Source: Bacteroidota bacterium (GTDB lineage Bacteria > Bacteroidota > Bacteroidia > NS11-12g > UBA955). Taken from it: 64,000 nt of DNA. The position numbers and the translations under genes are program-made. Positions 8,430 to 17,897 of this stretch are shown piece after piece (the first letter of the stretch is position 1; each line of letters starts with the position of its first letter). A model generated the notes under the pieces. It was not told where the DNA came from. It worked only from the letters and a program-made list of their open reading frames with translations, and ran no database searches. The DNA lies in NCBI GenBank assembly GCA_024103355.1, contig JAGFIU010000048.1, forward strand, positions 1 to 64,000, given 5' to 3'.

Positions 8430-9716
8430 TTATCGTTTATTAATCTCAACAAAAGGTCTGAGATTGTTTCCGGTATAGATTTGACGAGGTCTTCCGATAG
8501 GTTGTCCTTCTTTGGTCATTTCTTTCCATTGAGCAATCCACCCGGGAAGTCTTCCAAGTGCGAACATTACCGTAAACATATCGGTAGGGAAGCCCATAGC
8601 TCTATATATTATTCCTGAATAAAAGTCTACATTAGGATAAAGTTTCCTCTCAACAAAGTATGAGTCTTTTAGCGCAACCTCTTCTAATTTCTTTGCAATT
8701 TCCAAAATAGGGTCATTGATACCAAGTTTATTAAGAACATCATCGCAAGCTTTTTTGATGATTTTTGCTCTTGGATCAAAGTTTTTGTATACTCTATGTC
8801 CAAATCCCATAAGTCGGAATGGGTCATTTTTGTCCTTGGCTTTATTGATGAATTTGGCTACGTCACCACCATCGGCTTTGATTTGCTCAAGCATCTCAAG
8901 AACTTGCTGATTAGCACCTCCGTGGAGTGGCCCCCAGAGTGCTGCAACTCCTGCTGCGATTGAAGCATATAAGCTTGCATGGGATGATCCTACCAAACGT
9001 ACAGTAGAAGCTGAACAATTTTGTTCGTGGTCAGCATGTAGGATTAATAATTTATTCATGGCATCGACATAAACAGGGTCAACTTCGTATTCATCAGAAA
9101 CATGTTTGAAAGTCATGTTTAAGAAGTTAGAAACATAGTCGAGTTTATTGTTTGGATAGATAAATGGATGTCCTGTGCGCTTTTTATAAATCATTGCACA
9201 AAGTGTTGGCATCTTAGCAATGAGTCTAAGCATTGTCCTACGCTTTTGCTCATCAGAGCGATTTGGGTCTAATGATTTTGGATAGTATGCAGAAAGTGCT
9301 GACATCATTGAAATCAATTGTCCCATTGGGTGCGAACCTGTAGGAAAAGATTTGAAGATGTTTTGTAAATCTTCATTAACAAGTGTGTGGATTTTGATTT
9401 CATTATTAAAATCCTCAAGTTGTTTTTGTGTAGGTAGTTCTCCGTCTAATAGCAAATATGCAACTTCAGTAAAACTTGCCTTTTCGGCAAGTTCTTCAAT
9501 ACTATATCCTCTATAATGCAGAATTCCTTTTTCTCCATCCAAAAAAGTAATTGCACTGGTTGTAGCGCCTGTGTTCTTATATCCGGTATCTAAAGTTATA
9601 TACCCGGACATACTTCTAAGATTCGAAATGTCAATGGCTTTCTCGTTCTCTGTTCCTGTGATTACCGGCAACTCATATTCTTTGCCGTCTAAAATGATCT
9701 TTGCTGTTTCTGACAT
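8430..9716 (-). CDS. gltA: Citrate synthase
   Basis: Condenses acetyl-CoA and oxaloacetate to citrate, the entry step of the TCA cycle. The 428-residue length fits the hexameric type II enzymes of Gram-negative bacteria. Catalytic residues are visible: His265 in LHGGANQ, His307 in GFGHRVYKNFDPRA, and Asp364 in DFYSG. It also has HADHEQNCSAST (227-238). The N-terminal beta domain (AKIILDGKEYELPVI) is the part linked to NADH control in type II enzymes. It is monocistronic, with the bidirectional terminator just downstream. No clear -7 box was found; the nearest candidate, TAACTTGC, is one base short. Confidence 0.97.
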   Translation of the reverse strand: MSETAKIILDGKEYELPVITGTENEKAIDISNLRSMSGYITLDTGYKNTGATTSAITFLDGEKGILHYRGYSIEELAEKASFTEVAYLLLDGELPTQKQLEDFNNEIKIHTLVNEDLQNIFKSFPTGSHPMGQLISMMSALSAYYPKSLDPNRSDEQKRRTMLRLIAKMPTLCAMIYKKRTGHPFIYPNNKLDYVSNFLNMTFKHVSDEYEVDPVYVDAMNKLLILHADHEQNCSASTVRLVGSSHASLYASIAAGVAALWGPLHGGANQQVLEMLEQIKADGGDVAKFINKAKDKNDPFRLMGFGHRVYKNFDPRAKIIKKACDDVLNKLGINDPILEIAKKLEEVALKDSYFVERKLYPNVDFYSGIIYRAMGFPTDMFTVMFALGRLPGWIAQWKEMTKEGQPIGRPRQIYTGNNLRPFVEINKR

Positions 9717-9953
9717 ATTGGTAAAATTTTATTGTTTTGATTGTTTATTGAACTCGTTTTAAAACGGTGCGCAAGTTAGTTGTTTTTTGCAAATAAGACG
9801 ATAGTTTTGACAATTAAAAATGCCTTTTTGGAGGTTATTTTTTCATTAAATCTTGGAGTTTTTTTCTCTGTTTGGAATTATTGATTCTGAAATAATAAAA
9901 TATGTAGTTGAGTCAAAAAATGAGGATGTGCTGAATTATTGAATATACATGAT

Positions 9954-9961
9954 TACCTTTG
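9954..9961 (+). promoter_or_regulatory. -7 box TACCTTTG of nadK
   Basis: A perfect TAnnTTTG 23 bases before the nadK ATG at 9985. No TTG at the right distance upstream. It lies in the 268-base gap between the divergent gltA and nadK genes, which holds nothing else recognisable. Confidence 0.45.
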
Positions 9962-9984
9962 TTGCCTCAAAGCATAGATAGCAG

Positions 9985-10866
9985 ATGATAGTGGCAGTTT
10001 ATTCTCGTGATTTGTCAAATGAATTATCCAAAAACACTTTGTTAAGAGTAATTCGTTATTTGGAAAATCTTTCGGTAGAGATAATTTTACATGAGAGTAT
10101 TGTTGAGGACCTATTTGCTTATAACATAACAACAAACAAATACCCAATATTCTCGCATTTTGATAGAGGTAACACAGACAATCCTGAATTGCTCATAAGC
10201 ATTGGAGGAGATGGAACTATTTTAGATACTTTGATGATAGTTCGCAACACAGGTATTCCGGTTTTAGGAGTAAATACGGGAAGACTTGGTTTTCTGGCAG
10301 CGATATCGCCTGAGAGCGTAGAAAAAGCAATTGATGCTTATTTGAAAGGTGCTGTTATTATTGATGAAAGGTCCGTAATTGAGCTAAAAACTTCTAAAGA
10401 CTTATTTACATTTAATTATGCATTAAATGATTTTGTTGTTAACAAAAAAGATAGTTCCAGTATGATTAAAGTTCACACATATTTAAATGGTGAGTATTTT
10501 AATTCTTATTGGGCAGATGGATTAATTTGTTCTACACCCACAGGGAGCACCGGATACAATCTAAGTTGCGGAGGGGCGATTTTACATCCCAATAGTAAAA
10601 GTTTTGCAATAACACCCATTGCTCCCCATAATTTAAATGTACGCCCATTTGTAATTCCTGATGACCATGTTCTTGCATTTGAGGTAGAGGGCAGGAGCAC
10701 TGCATTTTTGGCGAGTTTGGATGCTCGCTCAGTAACTCTAACACCGGATGTGCAGATAGCGGTTAAAAGAGCTGATTTTAATTTTAACCTTGCAAGACTT
10801 AAGGGAGAGAATTTTATGAATACATTACGGCTCAAGATGATGTGGGGGGTAGATGTTAGAAATTAG
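9985..10866 (+). CDS. nadK: NAD kinase
   Basis: Phosphorylates NAD+ to NADP+ in the cytoplasm. The 293-residue protein carries the diagnostic GGDGT (74-78), NTGRLGFLA (97-105), and the C-terminal domain motif TPTGSTGYNLSCGG with the acceptor-binding Asn/Ser residues. Length and order match bacterial NadK. It is followed by a 120-base gap and then the desaturase gene, which has its own -7 box, so the two are probably transcribed separately. Confidence 0.96.
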   Translation: MIVAVYSRDLSNELSKNTLLRVIRYLENLSVEIILHESIVEDLFAYNITTNKYPIFSHFDRGNTDNPELLISIGGDGTILDTLMIVRNTGIPVLGVNTGRLGFLAAISPESVEKAIDAYLKGAVIIDERSVIELKTSKDLFTFNYALNDFVVNKKDSSSMIKVHTYLNGEYFNSYWADGLICSTPTGSTGYNLSCGGAILHPNSKSFAITPIAPHNLNVRPFVIPDDHVLAFEVEGRSTAFLASLDARSVTLTPDVQIAVKRADFNFNLARLKGENFMNTLRLKMMWGVDVRN

Positions 10867-10938
10867 AGCTACTCCTAGTGAATATCTAATTGTCACTTAT
10901 TCCGTAACAAATAATTCATCACGTATTTATTTAATACA

Positions 10939-10946
10939 TACATTCG
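10939..10946 (+). promoter_or_regulatory. -7 box TACATTCG (TTCG variant) of the desaturase gene
   Basis: Matches TAnnTTCG and is followed by C, like four other boxes in this window. The ATG lies 40 bases downstream at 10987. No -33 TTG is evident. Confidence 0.4.
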
Positions 10947-10986
10947 CACACATTCACAAAGACTTAACCAGTTCAAAATTAGTATA

Positions 10987-12081
10987 ATGAAATTTAAAGC
11001 AATAAAATTTAATAAAGATGACCGTCCTGAGTTTTTTAATGAACTGAGATTAAGAGTAAATAAATACTTTGAAGAGAATAATATTCCATCTACTGCCAAT
11101 GTAAACATGAAGATTAAGACAGTGTTTCTGTTGCTTCTGTATCTGGTACCACTTGGAGTGTTGATATTTGGTACAGTTTCGAATTTTTGGACTATGATAT
11201 TAATGTGGGTGCTGATGGGATTTGGATTTTCCGGAGTTGGTTTGTCAATCATGCACGATGCAAACCATGGTGCATACTCAAAGAACAAACGTGTAAATAA
11301 CGCACTAAGTTTAATGCTAAACCTGGCAGGTGGCTATCATATTAATTGGCGAATTCAACACAATGTGTTGCATCATTCATTTACAAATATTTTAGGTTAC
11401 GATGAGGATATTGAAAAGTCAATTATCAGAATGAGTCCTGACCAGAAGTATAAACAGTATCATAGATTCCAAGTTTTATACGCACCAATACTTTATTCTA
11501 TTATGACATTTTATTGGATAGTTTCTAAAGATTTTGAGCAACTATTTAGATACGATAAAAAGGGACTTCTTAAATCTCAAGGGAAGACTTTTAGCAAAGC
11601 ATTGATAGAAATATTAGTTACAAAAATTTTGTATTTTCTTGTTGTGCTGATTATTCCTATGATGGTTTTGCCTTTTGCATGGTGGCAGGTTTTTATTGGA
11701 TTTCTTGTAATGCATATTATTGGCGGACTTACATTGGCTCTCATATTTCAGACAGCACATGTCAATGAAAATACTGATTTTTACATTCCTAACAAGGAAG
11801 GAGATAGTATTGATAACAGTTGGGCGATTCACCAAATTCTTACAACTACAAATTTTGCCCACCGAAGCAGCATATTCTCTTGGTATATAGGTGGTCTTAA
11901 TTATCAAATCGAACATCACCTGTTTCCTGGTATTTGTCACGTTCATTACAAAAAATTATCACCAATTGTAAAACAAACGGCTGAAGAATATAATCTTCCA
12001 TATTATCAAAAGAAAACATTTGCGGGCGCAGTAATAAGTCACTTCAAACTCTTATATCGTTTGGGTTTGAATAAGAATTAA
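10987..12081 (+). CDS. Membrane fatty acid (acyl-CoA/acyl-lipid) desaturase
   Basis: A 364-residue integral membrane di-iron desaturase. The three His boxes are HDANH (about 95-99), HNVLHH (about 131-136) and QIEHH (about 310-314). The Gln in the third box is typical of front-end and linoleoyl-CoA-type desaturases rather than classic delta-9 enzymes. Two pairs of transmembrane segments lie at about 40-85 and 195-240. It would introduce a double bond in membrane lipid acyl chains, perhaps in temperature adaptation. Exact regiospecificity cannot be read from sequence. It converges on the barrel gene with 4 bases between them. Confidence 0.88.
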   Translation: MKFKAIKFNKDDRPEFFNELRLRVNKYFEENNIPSTANVNMKIKTVFLLLLYLVPLGVLIFGTVSNFWTMILMWVLMGFGFSGVGLSIMHDANHGAYSKNKRVNNALSLMLNLAGGYHINWRIQHNVLHHSFTNILGYDEDIEKSIIRMSPDQKYKQYHRFQVLYAPILYSIMTFYWIVSKDFEQLFRYDKKGLLKSQGKTFSKALIEILVTKILYFLVVLIIPMMVLPFAWWQVFIGFLVMHIIGGLTLALIFQTAHVNENTDFYIPNKEGDSIDNSWAIHQILTTTNFAHRSSIFSWYIGGLNYQIEHHLFPGICHVHYKKLSPIVKQTAEEYNLPYYQKKTFAGAVISHFKLLYRLGLNKN

Positions 12082-12085
12082 ATTG

Positions 12086-13771
12086 TCAAAATCGATATCC
12101 AATTCCTGCTGTGGCATTAAAACCGTATACAGGGAATTGGTACCATCTTTGATACATGGTTCCGGCCAAATTATTTAATTGGATAAAACATAGAAACCCG
12201 TTATTAAGAATATATTCAGCTCCTAAATTAATGTCGAAAAGTGCTTTTAAATTGACTTTATTCAGATTTTCATCCAATGCAGTTCTATTTCCCAAGGATA
12301 TGATATCCAGATGCGTAAACAATTTTTTTGACATACAATAATGCGAACTTAATTTCACCTCAAAATCAGGATAGAGCCATGCTTCTTCTTCGGTTTCCAT
12401 TTTGTAATGATTGTATTTTCCACTTAGATTAACCCATACCTTGTCCCCCAAGTTATAGTTTAATTGTCCTTTGATATAGGAATAGATTCCGTTATCATAC
12501 CTGAGAGAGAATCGTCTATAAGGATCGTCACTGCCAACAAATAAAGGCATGTTGGCTATTTGTGCACTTGAGGCTTCTAATTGAAGAACGGTTCCGGGTG
12601 CGACATTGGCATCAACCCCTCCAAAGAATCTAAAACTCGTAAATTCATTCTTTAATAATGGGGTCTCTTGCAAAAATGGATTCAAAGTATAAAGTGTTTG
12701 TAAGCCTTGTTTCTTGTAGCCTCCGTCAGTTCCTAAGAATAGGACTGCTTTTTTATTTATAAGAGGTATTTTGGCGGTAATATTTGGAGTGATAAATGCC
12801 TGTGGTTCTAGCGAATCTCCATAAACATCAAAATTAAAACCAACATTAGCCACCACTGTTTTGCCGGCAATATCAAAAGTTAATTCTTCATTGGCTTTTA
12901 ACCAAACAAAGTAGCGGTTATATGAATTAGCATTGCTATATCTTAGATGGTCTATGTTCGTTGATAGTTTTATGTCGAGAGGTTGTGTAGAACCCGTTTT
13001 AATAAAACTCTCATGTTCCATCAGCATGTGACCTTTTATTTGAAAACTGTTTTCATACACAAAATGAGACATGTTAAACCTGTTAAACTCTAAATCTGTT
13101 CTAAAATATGGTCGTTTTGTTACATAGTTTATATCTCCAAACTTATAATAAGTGTTTACATTCCATTGCTCCAAATAGCGTGAGACATCTTTTTTTCGTA
13201 TAGTTGGTTCAATAGAGTCTGGAAGATTATAGAAGTGCATGACATCTCTTGAAAAATCAAATGATACTCCAAACTCTTCTTTGTGGCTAAAGATTTTTGC
13301 AAAAGCACCGGCTTCGTTTCTGCTATAATCCTTGTTTGATTTTGGAATGTTGCTTGAATAATGATTATAGCTTCCCCCATAAGCATTGTTTGCATTACTG
13401 AAATTATTAAACATGAAATTCCCGTTCCACGAGTTGAGATTACCATATCCCACTTTGGCTAATCCATTGGGTAAAGTTCTCTTATGTTCCGGGAAAAAAG
13501 CAACGGGTGCCAATACATGAATGTCTTTACTTGTTTGTGAAAACTTGTCAATTGTTTTGTAGCTAAAATTTGGTTTTGCAGTTTGGTTGTTCCTTGTGAT
13601 TTTTGGGAGTATTTCCAATTTTCTTCCCTCAGAAAGAGAAGGGTTTGTTGGAACAATTATAAATACATTACCTTCTGATGAGTCTTTTTGTGCTGATGTG
13701 TGAAAGCTTTGAAGCAGCAAAGACGTGAGAAAAATTAAAAATAACAAATTCTTTTTTCCGAGTGTATTCAT
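12086..13771 (-). CDS. Outer-membrane beta-barrel protein of unknown function
   Basis: A 561-residue protein with a signal peptide (LLFLIFLTSLLLQSFHTSA, about 9-27) and no lipobox. From about residue 100 to the end it is made of alternating amphipathic strands rich in Tyr, Asn and Gly, ending in the aromatic C-terminal strand NATAGIGYRF, the mark of a BAM-inserted barrel. It resembles TonB-receptor-like barrels that lack the plug domain. I do not recognise a specific family or ligand. It is monocistronic, with no clear TAnnTTTG box in the 237-base gap upstream. Confidence 0.75.
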   Translation of the reverse strand: MNTLGKKNLLFLIFLTSLLLQSFHTSAQKDSSEGNVFIIVPTNPSLSEGRKLEILPKITRNNQTAKPNFSYKTIDKFSQTSKDIHVLAPVAFFPEHKRTLPNGLAKVGYGNLNSWNGNFMFNNFSNANNAYGGSYNHYSSNIPKSNKDYSRNEAGAFAKIFSHKEEFGVSFDFSRDVMHFYNLPDSIEPTIRKKDVSRYLEQWNVNTYYKFGDINYVTKRPYFRTDLEFNRFNMSHFVYENSFQIKGHMLMEHESFIKTGSTQPLDIKLSTNIDHLRYSNANSYNRYFVWLKANEELTFDIAGKTVVANVGFNFDVYGDSLEPQAFITPNITAKIPLINKKAVLFLGTDGGYKKQGLQTLYTLNPFLQETPLLKNEFTSFRFFGGVDANVAPGTVLQLEASSAQIANMPLFVGSDDPYRRFSLRYDNGIYSYIKGQLNYNLGDKVWVNLSGKYNHYKMETEEEAWLYPDFEVKLSSHYCMSKKLFTHLDIISLGNRTALDENLNKVNLKALFDINLGAEYILNNGFLCFIQLNNLAGTMYQRWYQFPVYGFNATAGIGYRF

Positions 13772-13992
13772 ACGAGTGCGAATGTGATTCTAATATTTTA
13801 AGTATAAAGTCTCGTTTTCTCAACATTGTTGAGAGGGTTGCAAGGTTGTGTATATATAAAAGCACATACTTTGAGTAGAAGTTATGCTTCAAATTTTAAT
13901 TCTAAAATACGGGTGCAAAATTTTATAGACCGAATACGGACCAAACCGATTAGATTTAGATAAAATCAGACTCAACAATCAATCGTAAAACT

Positions 13993-14000
13993 TATTTTTG
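13993..14000 (+). promoter_or_regulatory. -7 box TATTTTTG of the ccm operon
   Basis: A perfect TAnnTTTG followed by C, ending 8 bases before the ccmC ATG at 14009, so the transcript would be nearly leaderless. No TTG -33 element at 17-23 bases. Confidence 0.5.
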
Positions 14001-14008
14001 CAACCGCT

Positions 14009-14695
14009 ATGCCAAAGCTCTCGTGGTGGAAATATCTTGCAATCGGACTCATTTTATATGCTCTAGTTGGCGGAATGTTAATCAATGTACCTACAGACGT
14101 GGGGATGTTGGATCAAACTATCCGAAACCTTTTCTATCATGTTCCTATGTGGTTTTCAATGATACTCCTTTTAATGGGATCGTGGATTTATAGTGTTTTG
14201 TATCTTAATTCACTAAAGGCTAATTATCATCGTTGGGCATACGCATTAGGCGTTGCAGGTACTTTGGCAGGTTTTTGCGGTATATTTACCGGAATGCTCT
14301 GGGCTAGTTCTACTTGGGGGACCCCATGGACGCGTGACCCAAAGTTGAACGGTGCTGCGGTTGGATTGCTTATATATGTCGCGTATTGGTTGCTTTATCG
14401 CTCTATTGCTGACCCAATTAAATCTAGAAAGATTGCTGCAATATACAATGTGTTTGTTTATCCAATTTTCATTGCTCTGATTTGGATAATTCCAAAACTT
14501 TCTGATTTTTCTATTCATCCGGGAAGTGGTGATACTGTTGGTTTTAATCAATATGACCTTAATCAAAATATGAGGTATGTTTTTTATCCGGCTATAATCG
14601 GGTGGTCCCTCTTGTTTGTTTGGGTTGCGAGTTTAAAAGTTCGCTTAGATAAAGTAGAATCAGATTCTGGAAATTCTAAAGAAAATATACTATGA
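14009..14695 (+). CDS. ccmC: Cytochrome c maturation protein CcmC (haem-handling membrane protein)
   Basis: A 228-residue membrane protein with six hydrophobic segments, which presents haem to CcmE in the periplasm. The Trp-rich periplasmic signature is degenerate: STWGTPWTRDPKLNG (about 108-122) in place of the usual WGTWWVWD. Flanking His residues are visible in LFYHVPMW (about 43-50) and SIHPGSGD (about 168-175). The stop overlaps ccmD as ATGA, so the genes are translationally coupled. CcmA and CcmB are not in this window and must be elsewhere if present. Confidence 0.88.
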   Translation: MPKLSWWKYLAIGLILYALVGGMLINVPTDVGMLDQTIRNLFYHVPMWFSMILLLMGSWIYSVLYLNSLKANYHRWAYALGVAGTLAGFCGIFTGMLWASSTWGTPWTRDPKLNGAAVGLLIYVAYWLLYRSIADPIKSRKIAAIYNVFVYPIFIALIWIIPKLSDFSIHPGSGDTVGFNQYDLNQNMRYVFYPAIIGWSLLFVWVASLKVRLDKVESDSGNSKENIL

Positions 14696-14907
14696 AAAAT
14701 ATTATCAAATATTTAATTCCCTCTGCTCTATTAATGCTTTTGTCTCAAGGACTGCATGCACAAGCAGAGTCAGGAATGTCTAATTCAAAAATCGAAGTTG
14801 TAATAGGTGTTATTGTAATTATATTCAGTGTTGTTGTTTTATATCTTATCAGGTTGGAAAAAAAAATAAATCTATTAGAGAAACGAAATAAGGAGGAGCA
14901 GTTATGA
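14692..14907 (+). CDS. ccmD: CcmD-like small membrane protein
   Basis: A 71-residue protein with a cleavable-looking N-terminal segment (LIPSALLMLLSQGLHAQA), one transmembrane helix (IEVVIGVIVIIFSVVVLYLI, about 34-53) and a charged C-terminal tail. CcmD proteins help release haem-loaded CcmE from CcmC. Sequence similarity in this family is always weak, so the call rests on size, topology and its place between ccmC and ccmE, overlapping both by four bases. Confidence 0.75.
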   Translation: MKNIIKYLIPSALLMLLSQGLHAQAESGMSNSKIEVVIGVIVIIFSVVVLYLIRLEKKINLLEKRNKEEQL

Positions 14908-15296
14908 AAATTGGGCATATCATTAGTATTATTGCTCTTGGCGTTGTTTTGGCTGTTGTTTTAAGTTTTTATGGAGACAGAAGTTACTATGTTACTTTCG
15001 AACAAGCAGAACACTATGCAGAGAAGAAATCAAAGAAAGATTACCATGTTGTTGTTAGGATTGACAAGAGCAAACCACAAGAATATGATCCCATCAAAAA
15101 CCCTGACTATTTTGCATTTTATGCCTCAGACACTTTGGGGGTAGAGCGTAAGATCGTTTATAATGGCAGTAAGCCTACCGACCTTGACAGAACTGATAAG
15201 ATTGTTGTGATTGGCAAAGCACAAGAGGATTATTTTCTTGCTGTTGATATTCTTAAAAAGTGCCCATCAAAATATGAAGCTGAAGGGATAAAATAA
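14904..15296 (+). CDS. ccmE: Cytochrome c maturation haem chaperone CcmE, Cys-type
   Basis: A 130-residue periplasmic haem chaperone anchored by one N-terminal helix (about 5-22), followed by an OB-fold domain. In most proteobacteria the haem-binding motif is HxxxY; here the matching position reads KKCPSKYE, giving CxxxY (Cys120, Tyr124). This is the Cys-type variant known from some sulfate reducers and archaea. The OB fold is recognisable from DYFAFYASDTLGVERKIVY and DKIVVIGKA. It lies between ccmD and ccmF in one operon. Confidence 0.9.
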   Translation: MKIGHIISIIALGVVLAVVLSFYGDRSYYVTFEQAEHYAEKKSKKDYHVVVRIDKSKPQEYDPIKNPDYFAFYASDTLGVERKIVYNGSKPTDLDRTDKIVVIGKAQEDYFLAVDILKKCPSKYEAEGIK

Positions 15297-15308
15297 TATT
15301 TAGGTAAG

Positions 15309-17897
15309 ATGGAAAAAGTTACGTTTGTTGGAGAACATTTATTATTTGGTAATTTAGGAAATATCGCTGTTGTATGCTCATTTATCTTTTCAATTTTAGC
15401 ATTTGTTGGGTACTATTTTAAAGAAAAATATAATGATGAGTCTTGGGGTAAGATTGGAAAGATATCCTTGTGGATTCACTCTGCTTCTGTATTAGCAATT
15501 TTTGTTATTTTATATTGGCTTATTCATGGGCACTATTATGAATATCAATATGTTTGGAAACATTCCTCAAATACACTCCCAAGTTATTTTATGATTTCTT
15601 GTTTCTGGGAAGGACAAGAGGGTAGTTTTCTACTCTGGATGTTTTGGCATGTAATGCTTTCACTGATTATTTATTTTCGTCCAACCAAACTTAGCTATGG
15701 GGCTATTGCCGTAATTATGCTTGCACAGGCAGTTCTATCATCCATGCTGTTGGGGATCAACTTTCTTGGGATGAAAATAGGCAGCAGTCCATTTGCCTTG
15801 CTTAGAGATGTGCAACCGGAGATTCTTGATATTCCAAGGCTTCAGATGATAGGAAAAGCAAATTATTTATCGTTGATTGAAGATGGCTCAGGGTTGAATC
15901 CACTGCTACAGAATTATTGGATGGTTATTCATCCGCCTACTCTGTTTCTTGGTTTTGCTGCAATGGTAGTCCCATTTGCATACATGATTTCTGCATTTTG
16001 GAAGAGAGACCATAGCTCTTGGATTAGACCCATGATTCCATGGGCTTTATTTTCAGTTATGATTTTGGGTGCAGGGATTATTATGGGGGCATTTTGGGCA
16101 TATGAATCATTGAGTTTTGGAGGATATTGGGCATGGGATCCGGTCGAAAATGCATCTTTAATGCCTTGGATTCTGATGGTCGCAGTTGTACATCTTTTGC
16201 TAATTCTTAAAAATTCCGGTCAGTACAAAGTGCTGACGATCATGTTGATATGCTTTTCCTTTTTCCTTGTTTTGTATGCAACATTCCTTACCAGGAGTGG
16301 TGTGTTGGGAGAAGCTAGCGTACACTCTTTTACGGATTTAGGGTTGTCAGGACAATTGTTATTGTTCATTTTTATGTTTATTTTCCTAGCTGTTTATGCT
16401 TCAATTAATAATAAAAACAGGGCAATTATCTTCTTAAGTCTATGCGTATTGCTTATTGGGTTTAACTTTCTATCAATAAAATATCACTGGCTTTCGACTC
16501 CGGTTATGAATTCTTTTAACTTAGTTATGCTCCTCGGATTTATCTATTGGTGGGCAAAGGAGTTAATGAATGTTTATCCGGCTAAGAAAGTTGATGAAAA
16601 TATTTGGAGTAGAGAGTTCTGGATGTTTATTGGTTCACTTGTATTGTTGTTGTCGGCATTTCAAATCATATTCTATACGTCTGCACCTGTATTTAATAAA
16701 CTCTTCAACTTGAATCTTGCTGTTAATAAACCTGAATTCTATAACAAATTTCAATTACCATTTGTTATTGTCATTGCACTCCTTTCGGGGTTGGGGCAAT
16801 TTTTTAATTACAGATATTCAGATAAAAAAGTCTTCTGGAAAAATCAACTTATTCCTATAGTGGCTTCTTTGATTCTTGGAGTGGTATTAATCCTCTCATG
16901 GAAAATATATCATTTCAATTTTGCACTCATGCTTATTCTCTCTGTATATTCTGTAGTTGCTAATACTATCTATCTATTTAAAAACTTAAGAGGAAAACTC
17001 AAATTGGGAGGAGCATCAATTGCACATGCCGGATTTGGTTTAATGATGATTGGGGTGTTGGCTTCTTCAATCAATAAAGAGGTTTTAACTCATAATAATA
17101 TTAATAGAGATTTTGTGGATGGAAGTACCGGAGAAAAAGCTCAAGCTTTTAATCGAGAAAATATGTTGTTGAGAAGAGGAGATACAGTTCGTATTGCAAA
17201 CTATCTCGTTTACTATGACACTATCTCAGATATACCACCCGATAAATACTTTCATGTCCATTGGTTGAGAACCAATGAAAGAGGTGAAATAGTTGAAAAA
17301 TTTACCCTCAAACCCAACGCACAGAATAATCCCAAGATGGGAGGGTTGATTTCAAGCCCTGATACCAGACACTATCTCAGCCATGATATTTATACCCATG
17401 TAAACCATGAAAGCGGCTTAGAGACAGTCGAAGATTTTAAGAATTTCAAAAAAGATACCGTGCGTGTAGGGCAATATTTTACAACAACTTCAGGAACTAT
17501 AAGAGTAAAAGTTGCAGATATTGAAAATTTTAAAAGCGATGATGGGAAAAAAGTAAGACTGATTGCTAATCTTGAAGTGCAATCCTTAGGAAAAGTCCAA
17601 ACAATTCCTGCAAGCATGATAATTAATATGGAAACCAATCAAATTGAATATGAGGATGCACAGTCTAATGAAGCCGGATTCTTAGGAAGGCTTTTGTCTA
17701 TCATCCCATCTGAGAATATGGAATTGGTGATTACAACTGCAGAGCGAAAACCGATTTTTGATTATATCATTATGAAAGCGGTTAAATTCCCATGGGTTAA
17801 TCTACTTTGGAGCGGAACAATTATTCTCACGATTGGTTTCTCATTGAGCATTGCTCAAAGAATTAAAGAAATGAGAAAGTGGAACCCAAGCACTTAA
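15309..17897 (+). CDS. ccmF: Cytochrome c maturation protein CcmF/CcsA-type haem lyase
   Basis: An 862-residue polytopic membrane protein that attaches haem to apocytochrome c. The WWD-domain signature is GGYWAWDPVENASLMPW (271-287), preceded by FWEGQEGSFLLW (99-110) and a conserved periplasmic His in IHPPTLFLG (207-215). At least 14 hydrophobic segments are visible. The protein is longer than a typical CcmF (about 650), because a soluble segment of about 230 residues (about 600-825) sits before the last helix; such periplasmic domains also occur in CcmF but this one is large. It overlaps the next gene by 19 bases. Confidence 0.92.
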   Translation: MEKVTFVGEHLLFGNLGNIAVVCSFIFSILAFVGYYFKEKYNDESWGKIGKISLWIHSASVLAIFVILYWLIHGHYYEYQYVWKHSSNTLPSYFMISCFWEGQEGSFLLWMFWHVMLSLIIYFRPTKLSYGAIAVIMLAQAVLSSMLLGINFLGMKIGSSPFALLRDVQPEILDIPRLQMIGKANYLSLIEDGSGLNPLLQNYWMVIHPPTLFLGFAAMVVPFAYMISAFWKRDHSSWIRPMIPWALFSVMILGAGIIMGAFWAYESLSFGGYWAWDPVENASLMPWILMVAVVHLLLILKNSGQYKVLTIMLICFSFFLVLYATFLTRSGVLGEASVHSFTDLGLSGQLLLFIFMFIFLAVYASINNKNRAIIFLSLCVLLIGFNFLSIKYHWLSTPVMNSFNLVMLLGFIYWWAKELMNVYPAKKVDENIWSREFWMFIGSLVLLLSAFQIIFYTSAPVFNKLFNLNLAVNKPEFYNKFQLPFVIVIALLSGLGQFFNYRYSDKKVFWKNQLIPIVASLILGVVLILSWKIYHFNFALMLILSVYSVVANTIYLFKNLRGKLKLGGASIAHAGFGLMMIGVLASSINKEVLTHNNINRDFVDGSTGEKAQAFNRENMLLRRGDTVRIANYLVYYDTISDIPPDKYFHVHWLRTNERGEIVEKFTLKPNAQNNPKMGGLISSPDTRHYLSHDIYTHVNHESGLETVEDFKNFKKDTVRVGQYFTTTSGTIRVKVADIENFKSDDGKKVRLIANLEVQSLGKVQTIPASMIINMETNQIEYEDAQSNEAGFLGRLLSIIPSENMELVITTAERKPIFDYIIMKAVKFPWVNLLWSGTIILTIGFSLSIAQRIKEMRKWNPST

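Noticed and set aside
9769-9776. TAACTTGC as the citrate synthase -7 box on the minus strand
   Set aside because: It is one base short of TAnnTTTG and has no -33 element.
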